Of a stretch of DNA of 64,000 nucleotides, positions 63,932 through 64,000 are shown piece after piece. Where the stretch lies: assembly GCA_964440805.1 (NCBI GenBank), contig CAYTTR010000001.1, positions 62,001 to 126,000 on the forward strand, written 5' to 3'. A program made the translations under genes and the position numbers. This DNA is from CAYTTR01 sp964440805. GTDB taxonomy: Bacteria; Acidobacteriota; Aminicenantia; Aminicenantales; Aminicenantaceae. The notes under the pieces were generated by a model. The model saw only the letters and a list, made by a program, of their open reading frames with translations. It was not told the DNA's origin and did no database searches. Position 1 is the first letter of the stretch, and every line of letters begins with the position of its first letter.

Positions 63932-64000
63932 TAGTTTAAGTATCCTCTTAGTTGACTCAGCTTATGAGATTGAGCCAACTTTCGTTTAGCCTTTTTTTCT

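Overview
The window looks like the chromosome of an uncultured, diderm, heterotrophic bacterium with about 40% GC. Signal peptides, an outer-membrane porin ending in Phe, a GWxTD-domain protein, an S9 peptidase, an M14 carboxypeptidase, a NamZ-type muramidase and a D-aminoacylase point to a peptide- and wall-scavenging lifestyle. The mix resembles Candidatus Aminicenantes or a related Acidobacteriota-like lineage. That placement is inferred from gene content, not tested. No phage, insertion sequence with transposase, or CRISPR array was seen.

Layout: 1-2331 is the 5' portion of a secreted M14 peptidase gene. 2693-9757 holds rho and the proteostasis operon tig-clpP-clpX-lon, followed by tRNA-Leu. 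10012-16066 holds a class III aminotransferase, a trypsin/TPR protein, a short plus-strand cluster (DUF2085 protein, membrane protein, lipid kinase) and a lytic transglycosylase. 16127-20876 holds alaS, pilT and a branched-chain aminotransferase. 20931-27060 is a heat-shock operon, hrcA-grpE-hsp70-dnaJ-rsmE-Ser/Thr kinase, in which the Hsp70 lacks its lid. 27156-40056 holds amrB, a split lysine-ketoglutarate reductase/saccharopine dehydrogenase pair, cysS, yraN, an S9 peptidase, folK and a D-aminoacylase-cupin-cyclase-like operon. 40038-48490 is one phosphate block on the minus strand: phoB, phoR, porin, pstS, pstC, pstA, pstB, arsC, phoU. A four-unit 11-bp Pho-box-like array precedes the porin. 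48767-62399 holds secreted or redox proteins, a metallo-hydrolase, NamZ, an amidohydrolase, an RRM protein with a structured leader, a decayed cytochrome fragment, TPR and GWxTD proteins, a Cache-PAS histidine kinase with a receiver-only partner, and an RpiR regulator. 62662-63931 holds a tRNA-Asn interrupted by a group I intron and a DnaC-like ATPase.

The most striking observations are the 365-nt group I intron splitting the anticodon of tRNA-Asn(GUU) and several families of intergenic repeats. One repeat family is degenerate 9-bp-period sequence in five intergenic regions. A second shares a 46-bp block beside operon-internal stop codons. The third is a GGGAACGTCCCC-type palindrome. Other leads are the lidless Hsp70, an inverted repeat over the hrcA promoter in place of CIRCE, promoters placed so close to start codons that leaderless mRNAs are likely, and arsenate reductase built into the phosphate-uptake operon.
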